DNA of 44,208 bases from Bacteroidales bacterium (GCA_016935435.1 JAFGQZ010000097.1:1-44208), one strand, 5' to 3'; numbered from the stretch's first letter, positions 17,522 through 26,148 are shown. Numbers and translations: made by a program. The notes: generated from the letters alone by a model not told the origin.

Positions 17522-17995
17522 TTATTTCGATATTTCAACAATTTCAAAATCGACAGTACCGGAAGGGATGGTAATATTTACCACATCGCCCACTTTTTTT
17601 CCGAGCAGACCCTTGGCTATCGGGGTATGTACCGATATTTTGCCTGCCTTCAGGTTAGCTTCGCTTTCGGCAACTATGGTGTAAACCATAGTGGCATTGT
17701 TTTTTGTGTTCCTGATTTTAACCTTGTTTAAAATCTGCACTTTTGATGTATCGATTTTCGATTCGTCTATTATACGCGAGTTCGCAATGGTATCTTTTAA
17801 TTTAGAGATACGCATTTCAAGCAGCCCCTGGGCCTCTTTGGCCGCGTCGTATTCGGCATTTTCGGAAAGATCGCCTTTATCGCGGGCTTCTGCAATTTGT
17901 TTTGAAATTGAAGGCCGCTCAACATTCATTAAGTGTTCGAGTTCGTCTTTCAGTTTTTGTAAGCCTTCTTCTGTAACATATGAAATGCCAGACAT
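17522..17995 (-). CDS. greA: Transcription elongation factor GreA
   Basis: This 157-residue protein is a standard-length GreA. The N-terminal coiled coil (~8-78) has the acidic tip GDLSENAEYDAAKE with Asp42 and Glu45. The C-terminal FKBP-like globular domain includes TYxI and TPIAKGLLGKKVGD segments. GreA binds the secondary channel of RNA polymerase and stimulates cleavage of backtracked transcripts. GGAGG lies 8 nt upstream of the ATG. A Bacteroidota-type promoter is visible at 18078-18110. It is cotranscribed with the HIT gene downstream. Confidence 0.97.
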   Translation of the reverse strand: MSGISYVTEEGLQKLKDELEHLMNVERPSISKQIAEARDKGDLSENAEYDAAKEAQGLLEMRISKLKDTIANSRIIDESKIDTSKVQILNKVKIRNTKNNATMVYTIVAESEANLKAGKISVHTPIAKGLLGKKVGDVVNITIPSGTVDFEIVEISK

Positions 17996-18077
17996 AACAA
18001 AGTCCTCCGTGTATAATGGTTAAAATATCTATAAAATAAAAAAGAATCCCGGCATTTTTTCGGAACTCTTCTGCCTG

Positions 18078-18110
18078 CAAATTTAACAAATAAAATTAAT
18101 GGTTTGCAAA
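18078..18110 (-). promoter_or_regulatory. Predicted Bacteroidota promoter for greA
   Basis: On the minus strand TTTG (18110-18107), 21 nt, then TAAATTTG (18085-18078) matches the phylum's -33/-7 pattern (TTTG and TAnnTTTG). Transcription would begin near 18071, about 75 nt before the greA start. Spacing is at the upper end of the usual range. Confidence 0.5.
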
Positions 18111-18145
18111 TGATTTACATAAATAACAGGAATTCAATACAATAG

Positions 18146-18712
18146 TCAATAAACAGGATGCTTTAATATTTCCGAATATACCACTGCTTTTGATGCTTCG
18201 AAATTGGCAATTTCTTCTTGCATTGCAGTTATATCGTCATCTTCTATGGCATCGTACTGAAAAGCTTCCAAATCTTTGATCTCCCCATTGTCGTGTACAT
18301 CGGCCACATTGATATGGTCAACAATCATTGCATTTGAAGTCGATTCAAAAGCAGCAGCACCCTCAAATTCAAAAGCCTTGTCCATTGTTGTGGGTTCTTC
18401 GGCCTTATATTGCATTGTCGGGGCAGGCTCAAATTCAGCAGTTTGTTCTTCGGGAATATTGCCGGGGAAGTATTCTTCGGGTTCCTCGTATTGTTCGAGT
18501 TGCCGGCGCAAAAATTCCTCGAAGGGATTGGTTGTTTCCACCGGGCCTCCGACAGGGGGCATTGGGGCTACTGTTTCCCTTCTGGTATTTTCAGCCTGGC
18601 GTGCCCTTCGGCGTTCATCCTCTTTCTTTTTGTTGTGATTTTTAATTACACCGCCAATAATGCTGATGATTAAAAATGCCAGGTAAATTAGTATTTCCAG
18701 TCCGTCTTCCAT
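18146..18712 (-). CDS. Membrane-anchored acidic protein of unknown function
   Basis: This 188-residue protein has one N-terminal membrane helix (residues ~6-24, ILIYLAFLIISIIGGVI), a short basic segment (NHNKKKEDERRRAR), and then a long Pro/Glu-rich region that is probably disordered. It ends in a conserved-looking helix, NFEASKAVVYSEILKHPVY. The final motif recurs in small Bacteroidales proteins of unknown role, to my recollection. The ATG is one base after the stop of the upstream small basic protein, so the two are coupled. The soluble part probably faces the cytoplasm, given the basic stretch after the helix. Function is unknown. Confidence 0.75.
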   Translation of the reverse strand: MEDGLEILIYLAFLIISIIGGVIKNHNKKKEDERRRARQAENTRRETVAPMPPVGGPVETTNPFEEFLRRQLEQYEEPEEYFPGNIPEEQTAEFEPAPTMQYKAEEPTTMDKAFEFEGAAAFESTSNAMIVDHINVADVHDNGEIKDLEAFQYDAIEDDDITAMQEEIANFEASKAVVYSEILKHPVY

Positions 18713-18713
18713 T

Positions 18714-19037
18714 TCATCTTCGCTTTTGCTTCGAAATTCGTTTGTTATATTCTTTCTTGGCTTTACGGGTTTTTGCCATTCGCTCTAAAATATTCCCTTT
18801 TTTTTTCCTGCTTAGGTTATCTGTTTCTTTTTTCGACTGCTTCATTCGGGCTTTGGTATTGTCCGATTGACTGTCGAAATGGCTTTCAATGGCTTTTTCC
18901 CTCGATTTTTCGTATCGCCTGAGTTCTTGTTTTTCAGTTTTTTCTTTTTTCCTTTCTGCTTTGCGCACCTGCCGGCTTTGGGCATTGGCCATCGGCATAA
19001 ACAGTAAAAGGGTTAAAAATAATAAAACAACCTTCAT
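18714..19037 (-). CDS. Small secreted, highly basic protein
   Basis: This 107-residue protein has a clear signal peptide (MKVVLLFLTLLLFMPMANAQ) and a mature part made almost wholly of Lys, Arg, Glu, Ser and Gln, ending SKQKRR. It is predicted to be helical and periplasmic. I do not recognise a family. It is the first gene of a pair with the membrane protein at 18146-18712. It starts only 45 bp from the divergent Rieske-like gene. It could bind nucleic acid, LPS or peptidoglycan through charge, but that is only a guess. Confidence 0.65.
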   Translation of the reverse strand: MKVVLLFLTLLLFMPMANAQSRQVRKAERKKEKTEKQELRRYEKSREKAIESHFDSQSDNTKARMKQSKKETDNLSRKKKGNILERMAKTRKAKKEYNKRISKQKRR

Positions 19038-19052
19038 TGCGTTGAAAATATA

Positions 19053-19060
19053 TAAATTTG
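19053..19060 (+). promoter_or_regulatory. Candidate -7 element for the Rieske-like gene
   Basis: TAAATTTG fits the TAnnTTTG -7 consensus and lies 22 bp before the GTG start. No good TTTG -33 element is present at 18-21 nt upstream, so the call is weak. The intergenic space is only 45 bp and divergent. Confidence 0.35.
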
Positions 19061-19082
19061 TTGGAAATAAAAAATCATTAAT

Positions 19083-19559
19083 GTGGCAAGCTCAAAGTTA
19101 AACTATTTTTTATTACGCAGTTTTTTTATTGTGTTATTCTTTATTGGTTGTGGCGAACGCGATGACTTTGTGTTTCCCGAGGTGTATATGTATGCAACAC
19201 TTAATGTACAAACCGATGCCGAATACATGTTGCTTGCCCAGCCGGGCAGCTCATTAGCAATAACAATGCACCCAAACGGAAACTCAACTATTGGCTATAA
19301 CAACAATGGAATTATAGTATTTAACAATGGTGACGATTCCAGGCCTTTCTATGCTTTCGACAGGACCTGTCCGCACGATTTGCCTGCAAACTATGCTTTA
19401 GAATGCGATGGTTCAATGGCAACCTGTCCGCATTGTGGTTCGGTGTATGTTTTGCCTGGCGAAGGAATACCTTCTTCCAACAGTGTGTCGAGGCGTTATT
19501 TAAAGCAATACCGGACTTCTTATAATATCAATACCGGCACATTGGTTATCAGTAATTAA
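19083..19559 (+). CDS. Rieske-like 2Fe-2S lipoprotein with non-canonical ligand motif
   Basis: This 158-residue protein uses a GTG start; a neighbouring ATG at 19081 is out of frame. A signal sequence ends in FFIGC (lipidated Cys23) followed by GERDD, the surface/outer-leaflet pattern. Residues ~85-145 have a Rieske-like arrangement: first motif TCPHDLP (Cys96, His98), second motif TCPHCGSVY (Cys115, Cys118) and a following Gly-rich turn. Classic Rieske proteins have CxH and CxxH. Here the second motif is C-P-H-C, so the ligands are either three Cys and one His or another set including Cys108 and His117. I infer an electron-carrier-like or structural fold at the envelope; function is unknown. 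Confidence 0.7.
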   Translation: MASSKLNYFLLRSFFIVLFFIGCGERDDFVFPEVYMYATLNVQTDAEYMLLAQPGSSLAITMHPNGNSTIGYNNNGIIVFNNGDDSRPFYAFDRTCPHDLPANYALECDGSMATCPHCGSVYVLPGEGIPSSNSVSRRYLKQYRTSYNINTGTLVISN

Positions 19560-19615
19560 AACCTGAGAGCAAACAAAATAATGAAAGAGTAATTTAAAGA
19601 AACGAATAACAGTAA

Positions 19616-20377
19616 ATGCACCTTCAGTTTAACAAATTGTCGATGCAACAAGGCTTGAACCATTATGTGCTGACACGTTCAGGTGGAATTAGCACCGGGG
19701 CATACAACTCACTGAATTTAAGCTTTAATGCAGGCGATAACGAAGCCAATGTAAATACGAACAGAAAAATTGTTGCGGGCTTATTGGATGTCGAGGCTGA
19801 AAGATTGTTCTTTCCCGAACAATGCCATACTTCAAATATTCGTATAGTCGATAAAAATTTCCGGGAAAAACTACCTGAAACCGATGCTATTATTACTGCC
19901 GGCACTAATATCGGAATAGGTGTTTTGTCAGCCGACTGTGTGCCCATATTGTTCTTCGACACCAAAAGACGGGTTATTGCCGCAGCCCATGCAGGCTGGC
20001 GGGGAACAGTTAAACGTATAACTGAAAAGGTGGTTTTGGCCATGAGGGATAATTTTGGCACTGATACAAGCGACATATTAGTTGGCATCGGCCCGGGCAT
20101 CTCACAAAAAAACTACGAGGTTGACGAAAGTGTAATTTCGCAGGTGCGCCAATGTATAACAAAACCCGGGCGTTTTTACAGCAGTTCGCCAAATAAAGGA
20201 CGATACCTGCTTAACTTACAACAGTTAAACCACCAAATACTTGCCGACACAGGCATTCCCGAACCAAATATCGAAACTATCGGCAAATGCACTTTCGATA
20301 ACAGAAGATTGTTTTTCTCTGCTCGCAGGGATGGGTTTTATACTGGGCGTTTTGGTACGGTTATTTGTATGAAATAA
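19616..20377 (+). CDS. pgeF: PgeF/YfiH family peptidoglycan editing factor (polyphenol oxidase fold)
   Basis: This 253-residue protein has the full motif set of the YfiH/DUF152 family: FPEQCHTSN with His71, LSADCVPILFFD with Cys108, AAHAGWRGTVKRI with His125, and GPGISQKNYEV near residue 160. His-Cys-His form the zinc or copper site of the family. Family members have been described as purine nucleoside phosphorylases/adenosine deaminases and, as PgeF, as removing wrong amino acids (for example L-Ser) from muropeptide precursors. Location is cytoplasmic. It is followed at 20 nt by a strong palindrome (terminator). Confidence 0.93.
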   Translation: MHLQFNKLSMQQGLNHYVLTRSGGISTGAYNSLNLSFNAGDNEANVNTNRKIVAGLLDVEAERLFFPEQCHTSNIRIVDKNFREKLPETDAIITAGTNIGIGVLSADCVPILFFDTKRRVIAAAHAGWRGTVKRITEKVVLAMRDNFGTDTSDILVGIGPGISQKNYEVDESVISQVRQCITKPGRFYSSSPNKGRYLLNLQQLNHQILADTGIPEPNIETIGKCTFDNRRLFFSARRDGFYTGRFGTVICMK

Positions 20378-20397
20378 GTTTGCCAATTTGCAGAACT

Positions 20398-20431
20398 TTT
20401 TTTGCCCGGGGATTAATCCCCGGGCAAAAAA
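20398..20431. terminator. 34-bp perfect GC-rich palindrome with T/A tails, after pgeF
   Basis: TTTTTTGCCCGGGG / CCCCGGGCAAAAAA arms around ATTAAT form a perfect palindrome 20 nt after the pgeF stop. The tails are A-rich on the + strand right side, so a T-run serves the minus direction rather than pgeF. It shares its core with 1544-1575 and 6514-6555 and so may be a family repeat that also acts in termination. Confidence 0.6.
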
Positions 20432-20506
20432 CGGCGAAAAAGAATATTCCAGAATACCTGGCAGGGCAGTATTTATCCTTAACCTCAGTTTAGGTTTACA
20501 ATAATA

Positions 20507-20537
20507 TTTGTAACGGTCAAATACTTTAATAAATTTG
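20507..20537 (+). promoter_or_regulatory. Predicted Bacteroidota promoter for the small gene and PAS kinase
   Basis: TTTG (20507-20510), exactly 19 nt, then TAAATTTG (20530-20537) is a full match to the TTTG / TAnnTTTG promoter of the phylum. Transcription would start near 20544, about 45 nt before the ATG at 20590. Confidence 0.65.
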
Positions 20538-20589
20538 TTAAACCATTATTAAGGTATTAATTACTTCAAAATCTTTTTAGATTTCGACT

Positions 20590-20808
20590 ATGTCTGCAGA
20601 AAAAAGTAAGTTGTTTTTTGATGTTTGCCCCGAACCCTGGCGCGACGGGTACCTTATACCAGTTCGAAACAGGTTGAACAACATGATACAACGAGAATAT
20701 ATCCCCGAAGAATATAAAATAAAATATCTCAACAAATGGGGAGAGAAAGTAATCTTCGACGATCAATTTGTTGATTGGTATGTAGGGCTTAAACAACGCG
20801 AAGAATAG
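20590..20808 (+). CDS. Small conserved-looking hypothetical protein (72 aa)
   Basis: This 72-residue soluble protein begins MSAEKSKLFFDVCPEPWRDG and ends VDWYVGLKQREE. It has no signal peptide or membrane segment. A well-formed promoter lies upstream and the PAS kinase gene starts about 100 bp downstream on the same strand, so the two are probably cotranscribed. I recognise no family. Confidence 0.6.
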   Translation: MSAEKSKLFFDVCPEPWRDGYLIPVRNRLNNMIQREYIPEEYKIKYLNKWGEKVIFDDQFVDWYVGLKQREE

Positions 20809-20907
20809 TTTTTGTGTACAAAGGGCCATTTTGTTGCCAAACAACATTTTAGGGCTTGGTTTGTTTTACGTGACAATGGCAGATTAAACAAAAATAATTG
20901 GCCTGGA

Positions 20908-23900
20908 ATGGACAATATAGCAGGTAAAAAGCTTACTGAAAAAATACTTGGGCTAATCGGGGAGTTTGAAACCTTATTGTCCGAAGAAATAAACCATGGA
21001 CTAAAGGAAAAATTACAACTTAAAATACAGGATATAAGGCTTACAGCCACTCAATGCTGCAACAATCATTCAAAAAAGCTTACCGAAACCGAAACTGCCC
21101 TTGAAATTATTGAGAAAGAATTAAAGGCTGAATCAGAAAACCGTTCAAACCTTTTTGGGCTTATTAATAATTACGATGGATGGATGTGGTCGGTTGATGT
21201 AGGTATGAACATGGTTGCCGGCAATGAGGCCTTTATACGCGATTACAAGAATAATTACGGGTTACAGTTAATTAAAGGGTTGAACGTAACCACAAGCCTG
21301 CCCGAGCCATTTAAGACAAACTGGCAGCAACGCTATAAGCGTGCACTTTCCGGCGAGCGCTTTTATGTATCCGACCGTTATGGCAACAATTCTACATCCC
21401 GTTTTATCGAAACGTTTGTTTGCCCGATATATTCGCAAGGGCAATTAACAGGTGTTTCGTGCATTGCCCGCGATATTACCAGGCAAAAAGTAAGCGAAGA
21501 GAAATTTAATATCTTGTCGGATTTAATGCCCGGTGCTATTTCCATACAATCGGGAAATACTTTTTTATATTTCAATAAGGCCTGGGCGAAATTAACCGGT
21601 TATCCGCCCGATATGCTCAGGGAAATGCCATTTTTAACACTTTTCGACGACGAATCGAAGGAAATAGTTGATTTACACCTGTTAAAAAACCAGTTTAACA
21701 ATACCGATGCCCGCCGTGCAAATGTTTTGCTAACAACAAAAACAAACGAAAAACTTTGGCTCGAAATGTCGGTTGTTGACATCTCCTATAACGACACAGA
21801 AGCCACCCTGGCTGTAGCAAGCGATATTACCACTATTTACAACTTGCATGCCGACCTGAAACAAAGCAGGGCAAACCTTATTTCGCAAATAGAAAATACC
21901 GATGCGCGTATTTGGGCAATCGATTCTGAGTTAAGAATTATTACTATAAACAACAATTATAAAAACGACTACCGCAAGGCGTTTGGTGTTTTGCTCCAAC
22001 CTGGCGATTATTGCCTGAAAAATGCCACTTCAGAAATTGTTGAAATATGGGAAGGCCGCTACAGAATGGCTTTAAAAGGCAAACAATTTACAAAAATCGA
22101 TGAGTTCGGCTTAAACAACCTCAATTTATATACCGAAACTTCGTTTAATCCGGTAATTGTTGATGGAAGGGTTGCCGGCGTTTCGTGTTTTTCGCGCGAC
22201 ATAACCTCACAGAAGCAATACGAAAAAGCCCTTGAAGAGAGCGAAAGTAAGTTCAAGGCCCTGGTCTCGAACATTCCGGGTATTGTATATCGTTGCGCCA
22301 ATAACAAAGAATGGACAATGGCCTTTATCAGCGATGAGGTTGAAAAGCTTACCGGTTATCCGCCATCCGATTTTATTAACAATAAAGTAAGGAGCTTTGC
22401 CGATATTATTCACCCCGACGACAGACATTTTGTTAATTTAACTATTAACGAAAGTATTGGAAACAGTGGAAAATTTGAACTGTCATACCGGTTGGTCCAT
22501 GCCAACCAGGGTATTAAATGGGTTCACGAAACAGGCAGGGCGCATTCTAATAAAAAGGGCGAAATTGATTGGCTCGATGGCGTAATTATTGATATAACCG
22601 AAAACAAAATTGCAGAAGAGGCTTTAGTGGCCAGCGAAGAAAAATACCGGGCAGTGTTTAATTCTATAAACGACATTGTTATACGCACCGATTTTAACGG
22701 AACAATTCTGCTGGTTACCCCATCGATTTACGATAACCTTGGCTATACGCCCGAAGAAGTAATTGGTAAAAGTATCCTGTTATTATATGCCGATGCAGCT
22801 CAACGGCAAAAGCTAATACATTTAATTATCGAAAAAGATGTTGTAAGAGATTACGAAGCCGGTTTAATCGACAAATCCGGGAACATAAAAACAGTTTCTT
22901 TAAATGCAAGGCTTATTCGCAACAGCGAAGGAAAGCCCGATGGCATTGAAAGTGTTGCCCGCGATATTACAATGCGAAAGGTTGCCGAACAATTGCTTCA
23001 GGAACGCACGCTGGAACTAAACTCAATTTTCGAAAATGCCCCTATGACCCTTATGCTCATTAATGAACAGGGGAAAGTGCTGAACATAAACAGGGCAGGA
23101 ACCTACACTCCGGGAAACAACAACAAGAGCCGCGATTTTAACGCAGCACTTGGCGAACTTCTAAACTGCATAAACTCTATAAGCAAGCCTGAAGGGTGCG
23201 GTAAAGGTAAGTATTGTGCCAACTGTGTGCTGCGTAACACCATAAACCAAACCTTCATTAAAAAGCAGGATCAGCGTCAGGTTGAAGGCGCCCTGAAAGT
23301 GATGGCCGACAACAGGGAAAAAACAGTTTACTACCAGATTTCAACAACTTTTATTGTTTTCGGAAAAGAACGAAGGGTGTTACTAAGCCTCGACGACATT
23401 ACCGAAATAAAAAAGGCGCAGGAACAACTACGGAAATTATCAACAGCCTTCGACCAAACTACGGCAACCATTGTTATTACCGACATTAACGGGAAAATAC
23501 AATATGTAAACCCTCAATTTGTTAAAACCACCGGATACACTGCCGATGAGGTGCTGGGCAAAAACCCCCGCATTTTAAAGTCGGAAAATACCACTTTCGA
23601 CGAGTATAAAAACCTTTGGAAAACTATTTTAAGCGGAAACACATGGCATGGCGAATTTCTAAATGTAAGAAAAGATAAAACCGAATACTGGGAGAATGCC
23701 ATAATATCGCCCGTTTTTGACGAGAACGGGGCAATCGACAGCTTTATTGCCATAAAAGAAAACATTACAGAAAAGAAGAAAATACAGCAGGAGTTGATGG
23801 ATTCGGAAAGAGAGCTCCGGCAGATGAACGAAGAAAAATCGCGTTATTTCTCTATACTTGCACACGATTTGCGCGGCATGGTGGGCAGTTATCATGCTTT

Positions 23901-24513
23901 TTCCGATTTGCTTGTTACGCATTTCGATACTTTTGATCCTGATGATCTGAAGGAACAATTAAACAACCTGGTAAAATCGTCGGGCGATTCGCTTAGCCTG
24001 CTCGACAACCTGCTGGAATGGGCCCGTACATCGCTTGGAAAAACGGCCTTGTCACTGGTAGCCTTAAACCTCAATGAAGAAATTGACATTGTTTTAAACC
24101 TTTTAAAGGAAGTTGCTGCCACCAAGCAGATTGAACTTATTAACAGCAACAAAAAAAACATAGTTGTGAATACCGATGCGCATGTATTGCAAACAATTAT
24201 GCGCAATCTTGTAAACAATGCCATAAAGTTTACCCCCCGCAACGGAAAAATATATGTTTTTGCCAAGATGGCAAGTGCCAGTGAGGTGGAAATTTCGGTT
24301 GAAGACACAGGGATAGGCATGGATGAAGAAACTGTACGCAAACTCTTTAAACCAGGCGAAAAAGTTGTTAAAGAAGGCACTAACCAGGAAAAAGGCACAG
24401 GGCTCGGGCTGATGATTTGCGATGAGATGATAAAACGACTGGGCGGAAAAATTGCTGTTGAAAGTTCGCCCGGCAAAGGGAGCAGGTTTTATTTTATTAT
24501 TCCGGTAAAGTAG
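20908..24513 (+). CDS. Soluble multi-PAS sensor histidine kinase (seven PAS domains)
   Basis: I prefer ATG 20908 (1201 residues) over a TTG at 20812 because the preceding residues lack structure. No membrane helix is visible, so it is cytoplasmic. After a helical N-terminus come seven PAS units, beginning near INNYDGWMWS, LSDLMPGAIS, ENTDARIWAI, VSNIPGIVYR, FNSINDIVIR, FENAPMTLML and FDQTTATIVI, several ending in ARDITxxK or IDITENK. The sixth carries a four-Cys cluster (C754, C764, C770, C773). The kinase core has His986 in LAHDLRGMVGS, NLVNNAIKF, DTGIGM and GTGLGL. The H-box lacks the usual Asn-Pro. There is no receiver domain or adjacent regulator. Signals could be redox, haem or small ligands. 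Confidence 0.9.
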   Translation: MDNIAGKKLTEKILGLIGEFETLLSEEINHGLKEKLQLKIQDIRLTATQCCNNHSKKLTETETALEIIEKELKAESENRSNLFGLINNYDGWMWSVDVGMNMVAGNEAFIRDYKNNYGLQLIKGLNVTTSLPEPFKTNWQQRYKRALSGERFYVSDRYGNNSTSRFIETFVCPIYSQGQLTGVSCIARDITRQKVSEEKFNILSDLMPGAISIQSGNTFLYFNKAWAKLTGYPPDMLREMPFLTLFDDESKEIVDLHLLKNQFNNTDARRANVLLTTKTNEKLWLEMSVVDISYNDTEATLAVASDITTIYNLHADLKQSRANLISQIENTDARIWAIDSELRIITINNNYKNDYRKAFGVLLQPGDYCLKNATSEIVEIWEGRYRMALKGKQFTKIDEFGLNNLNLYTETSFNPVIVDGRVAGVSCFSRDITSQKQYEKALEESESKFKALVSNIPGIVYRCANNKEWTMAFISDEVEKLTGYPPSDFINNKVRSFADIIHPDDRHFVNLTINESIGNSGKFELSYRLVHANQGIKWVHETGRAHSNKKGEIDWLDGVIIDITENKIAEEALVASEEKYRAVFNSINDIVIRTDFNGTILLVTPSIYDNLGYTPEEVIGKSILLLYADAAQRQKLIHLIIEKDVVRDYEAGLIDKSGNIKTVSLNARLIRNSEGKPDGIESVARDITMRKVAEQLLQERTLELNSIFENAPMTLMLINEQGKVLNINRAGTYTPGNNNKSRDFNAALGELLNCINSISKPEGCGKGKYCANCVLRNTINQTFIKKQDQRQVEGALKVMADNREKTVYYQISTTFIVFGKERRVLLSLDDITEIKKAQEQLRKLSTAFDQTTATIVITDINGKIQYVNPQFVKTTGYTADEVLGKNPRILKSENTTFDEYKNLWKTILSGNTWHGEFLNVRKDKTEYWENAIISPVFDENGAIDSFIAIKENITEKKKIQQELMDSERELRQMNEEKSRYFSILAHDLRGMVGSYHAFSDLLVTHFDTFDPDDLKEQLNNLVKSSGDSLSLLDNLLEWARTSLGKTALSLVALNLNEEIDIVLNLLKEVAATKQIELINSNKKNIVVNTDAHVLQTIMRNLVNNAIKFTPRNGKIYVFAKMASASEVEISVEDTGIGMDEETVRKLFKPGEKVVKEGTNQEKGTGLGLMICDEMIKRLGGKIAVESSPGKGSRFYFIIPVK

Positions 24514-24879
24514 TTACGATACGAGCCAGTCTTTTGCCTCGTCGATCGATTTAAACGGTTTAATGGCATTTTCAGTGCCGAGCACAAAATTGTAGGCTTT
24601 AAGTAAGATTATGCGGGCAGGGCTGTCGATGCCAACAATTGCACGTTTCTTTGCCAGTTTAGGGGTATCTTTGGCAACTTGTTTTGCTGCTTTCATGTAA
24701 CCTGGTGTGGCAAAAGTGTTTCTCATGTCGGTAAGTTGCAGGTACTCTTTATTGTCGGCAATAATTATTTTCTGTGCTTCCTGCAAAACAGAAATCATTT
24801 CGGCTTCGCCCCTGCACTCCTGGTAGTTAATATAAAGAATTTCTTTTCCCTTATGTATTATTTTTTCGACGTTTGCCAT
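24514..24879 (-). CDS. STAS/SEC14-like small protein
   Basis: This 121-residue protein has an alternating beta/alpha pattern (EKIIHKGKEILYINY, EYLQLTDMRN, RAIVGIDSPARIILLKAYNFV, IKPFKSIDEAKDWLV) that looks like STAS or SpoIIAA/SEC14-like small proteins. STAS domains act in anti-sigma or signalling networks. The convergent PAS kinase ends at the base next to its stop codon, so there is no room for a terminator between them. Fold assignment is by eye and moderate. Confidence 0.65.
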   Translation of the reverse strand: MANVEKIIHKGKEILYINYQECRGEAEMISVLQEAQKIIIADNKEYLQLTDMRNTFATPGYMKAAKQVAKDTPKLAKKRAIVGIDSPARIILLKAYNFVLGTENAIKPFKSIDEAKDWLVS

Positions 24880-24927
24880 ATTGTTTCTTTTCTTTTAAAT
24901 ATATGAAAAACGCGTGTATAATAAAAA

Positions 24928-26148
24928 TTATAGGGCATTAAGTTCAGCAATTTTAACAATAACATCTACCGCTTTTTTCATCGACTGGGTTGGGATAAAC
25001 TCGTAGCGGCTGTGAAAATTAATGCCGCCGGTAAAAATATTCGGGCAGGGTATGCCCATAAACGAAAGCTTTGAGCCATCGGTGCCGCCCCTAATGGGCT
25101 TTATGCGCGGTGTTACCCCAACAGCGTTCATGGCCTTCTGGGCTAGTTCAACAATAAACATTACCGGTTCGAGTTTTTCACGCATGTTATAATACTGGTC
25201 GAACATGGTAAGTTTAACAGTTCCGGCGCCATATTTAATGTTGAGGTGGTCCACAATTTTTATCATCAATTCTTTTTTCCGGGTAAACTCCTGTTTGTCG
25301 TGGTCGCGTATAATATAGCTAAGCTTTGTAAAATCGACACTGCCGTTAAATTCGGTCAGGTGGTAAAAACCCTCGTAGCCATCGGTATATTCAGGCCTCT
25401 CGTTGTTAGGTATCATGCTGTTAAGCTCCATACCTATACGCATTGAATTTTTCATGCGGTTTTTTGCTGTGCCCGGGTGTACATTCAACCCCTGGATGGA
25501 AATTCGTGCACTGGCAGCATTAAAATTCTCGAATTCCAACTCGCCAATACCGCCTCCGTCGAGTGTGTAGGCAAAATCAACGCCAAATTTCTGAACGTCG
25601 AAATGGTCGGCGCCCCTGCCTATTTCTTCGTCGGGGGTAAAAGCAACTTTTATGGTACCATGTTTTATGCCGGGGTTTTTAATTAAAAACTCCATGGCAG
25701 TAACAATTTCGGCAATGCCTGCTTTATCATCGGCACCAAGCAGGGTTTGCCCGTCGGAAGTAATTATTTCATGGTTCAAGTAGTTGGCCAATACAGGAAA
25801 TTCTTTCGCGGTAAGGTTAATATTTTTTTTTGCGTTCAGTACAATCGATTTTCCCTTATAAACATGTATTTGAGGCGAAACATTCCTGCCGGTAAAATCT
25901 GGACTGGTGTCAACATGGGCAATAAATCCTATGGCCGGAACTTGTTTGTCGGTATTTGCCGGCAAAGTGGCCATAAGGTAGCCATTAAGGTCAATTTCCA
26001 CATCGTGCATACCAATTGAGCGTAGTTCGTCGGCGAGCATGTTCTGGAATTCAATTTGCCCCGAGGTGCTTGGGCAATCTTTGGAGTTTTCGTTCGAAGT
26101 GGTCTCAATTTTTACATAGTGTAAAAACCGCTCAATTAACTTTTCCAT
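24928..26148 (-). CDS. pepT: Peptidase T (tripeptide aminopeptidase)
   Basis: I place the start at 26148 (406 residues, the normal length of PepT), where MEKLIERFLHYVKIET aligns with known members; the longer frame adds 16 unlikely residues. Zinc ligands and catalytic residues of the M20 family are in place: IAHVDTSPD (His78, Asp80), GADDKAGIAE (Asp140), and FTPDEEIGRG (Glu174, Glu175). The C-terminal GGTDGSKLSFMGIPCPN and GGINFHSRYE blocks are also typical. It removes the N-terminal residue from tripeptides in the cytoplasm. It is divergent from the lipoate-ligase gene. Confidence 0.95.
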   Translation of the reverse strand: MEKLIERFLHYVKIETTSNENSKDCPSTSGQIEFQNMLADELRSIGMHDVEIDLNGYLMATLPANTDKQVPAIGFIAHVDTSPDFTGRNVSPQIHVYKGKSIVLNAKKNINLTAKEFPVLANYLNHEIITSDGQTLLGADDKAGIAEIVTAMEFLIKNPGIKHGTIKVAFTPDEEIGRGADHFDVQKFGVDFAYTLDGGGIGELEFENFNAASARISIQGLNVHPGTAKNRMKNSMRIGMELNSMIPNNERPEYTDGYEGFYHLTEFNGSVDFTKLSYIIRDHDKQEFTRKKELMIKIVDHLNIKYGAGTVKLTMFDQYYNMREKLEPVMFIVELAQKAMNAVGVTPRIKPIRGGTDGSKLSFMGIPCPNIFTGGINFHSRYEFIPTQSMKKAVDVIVKIAELNAL

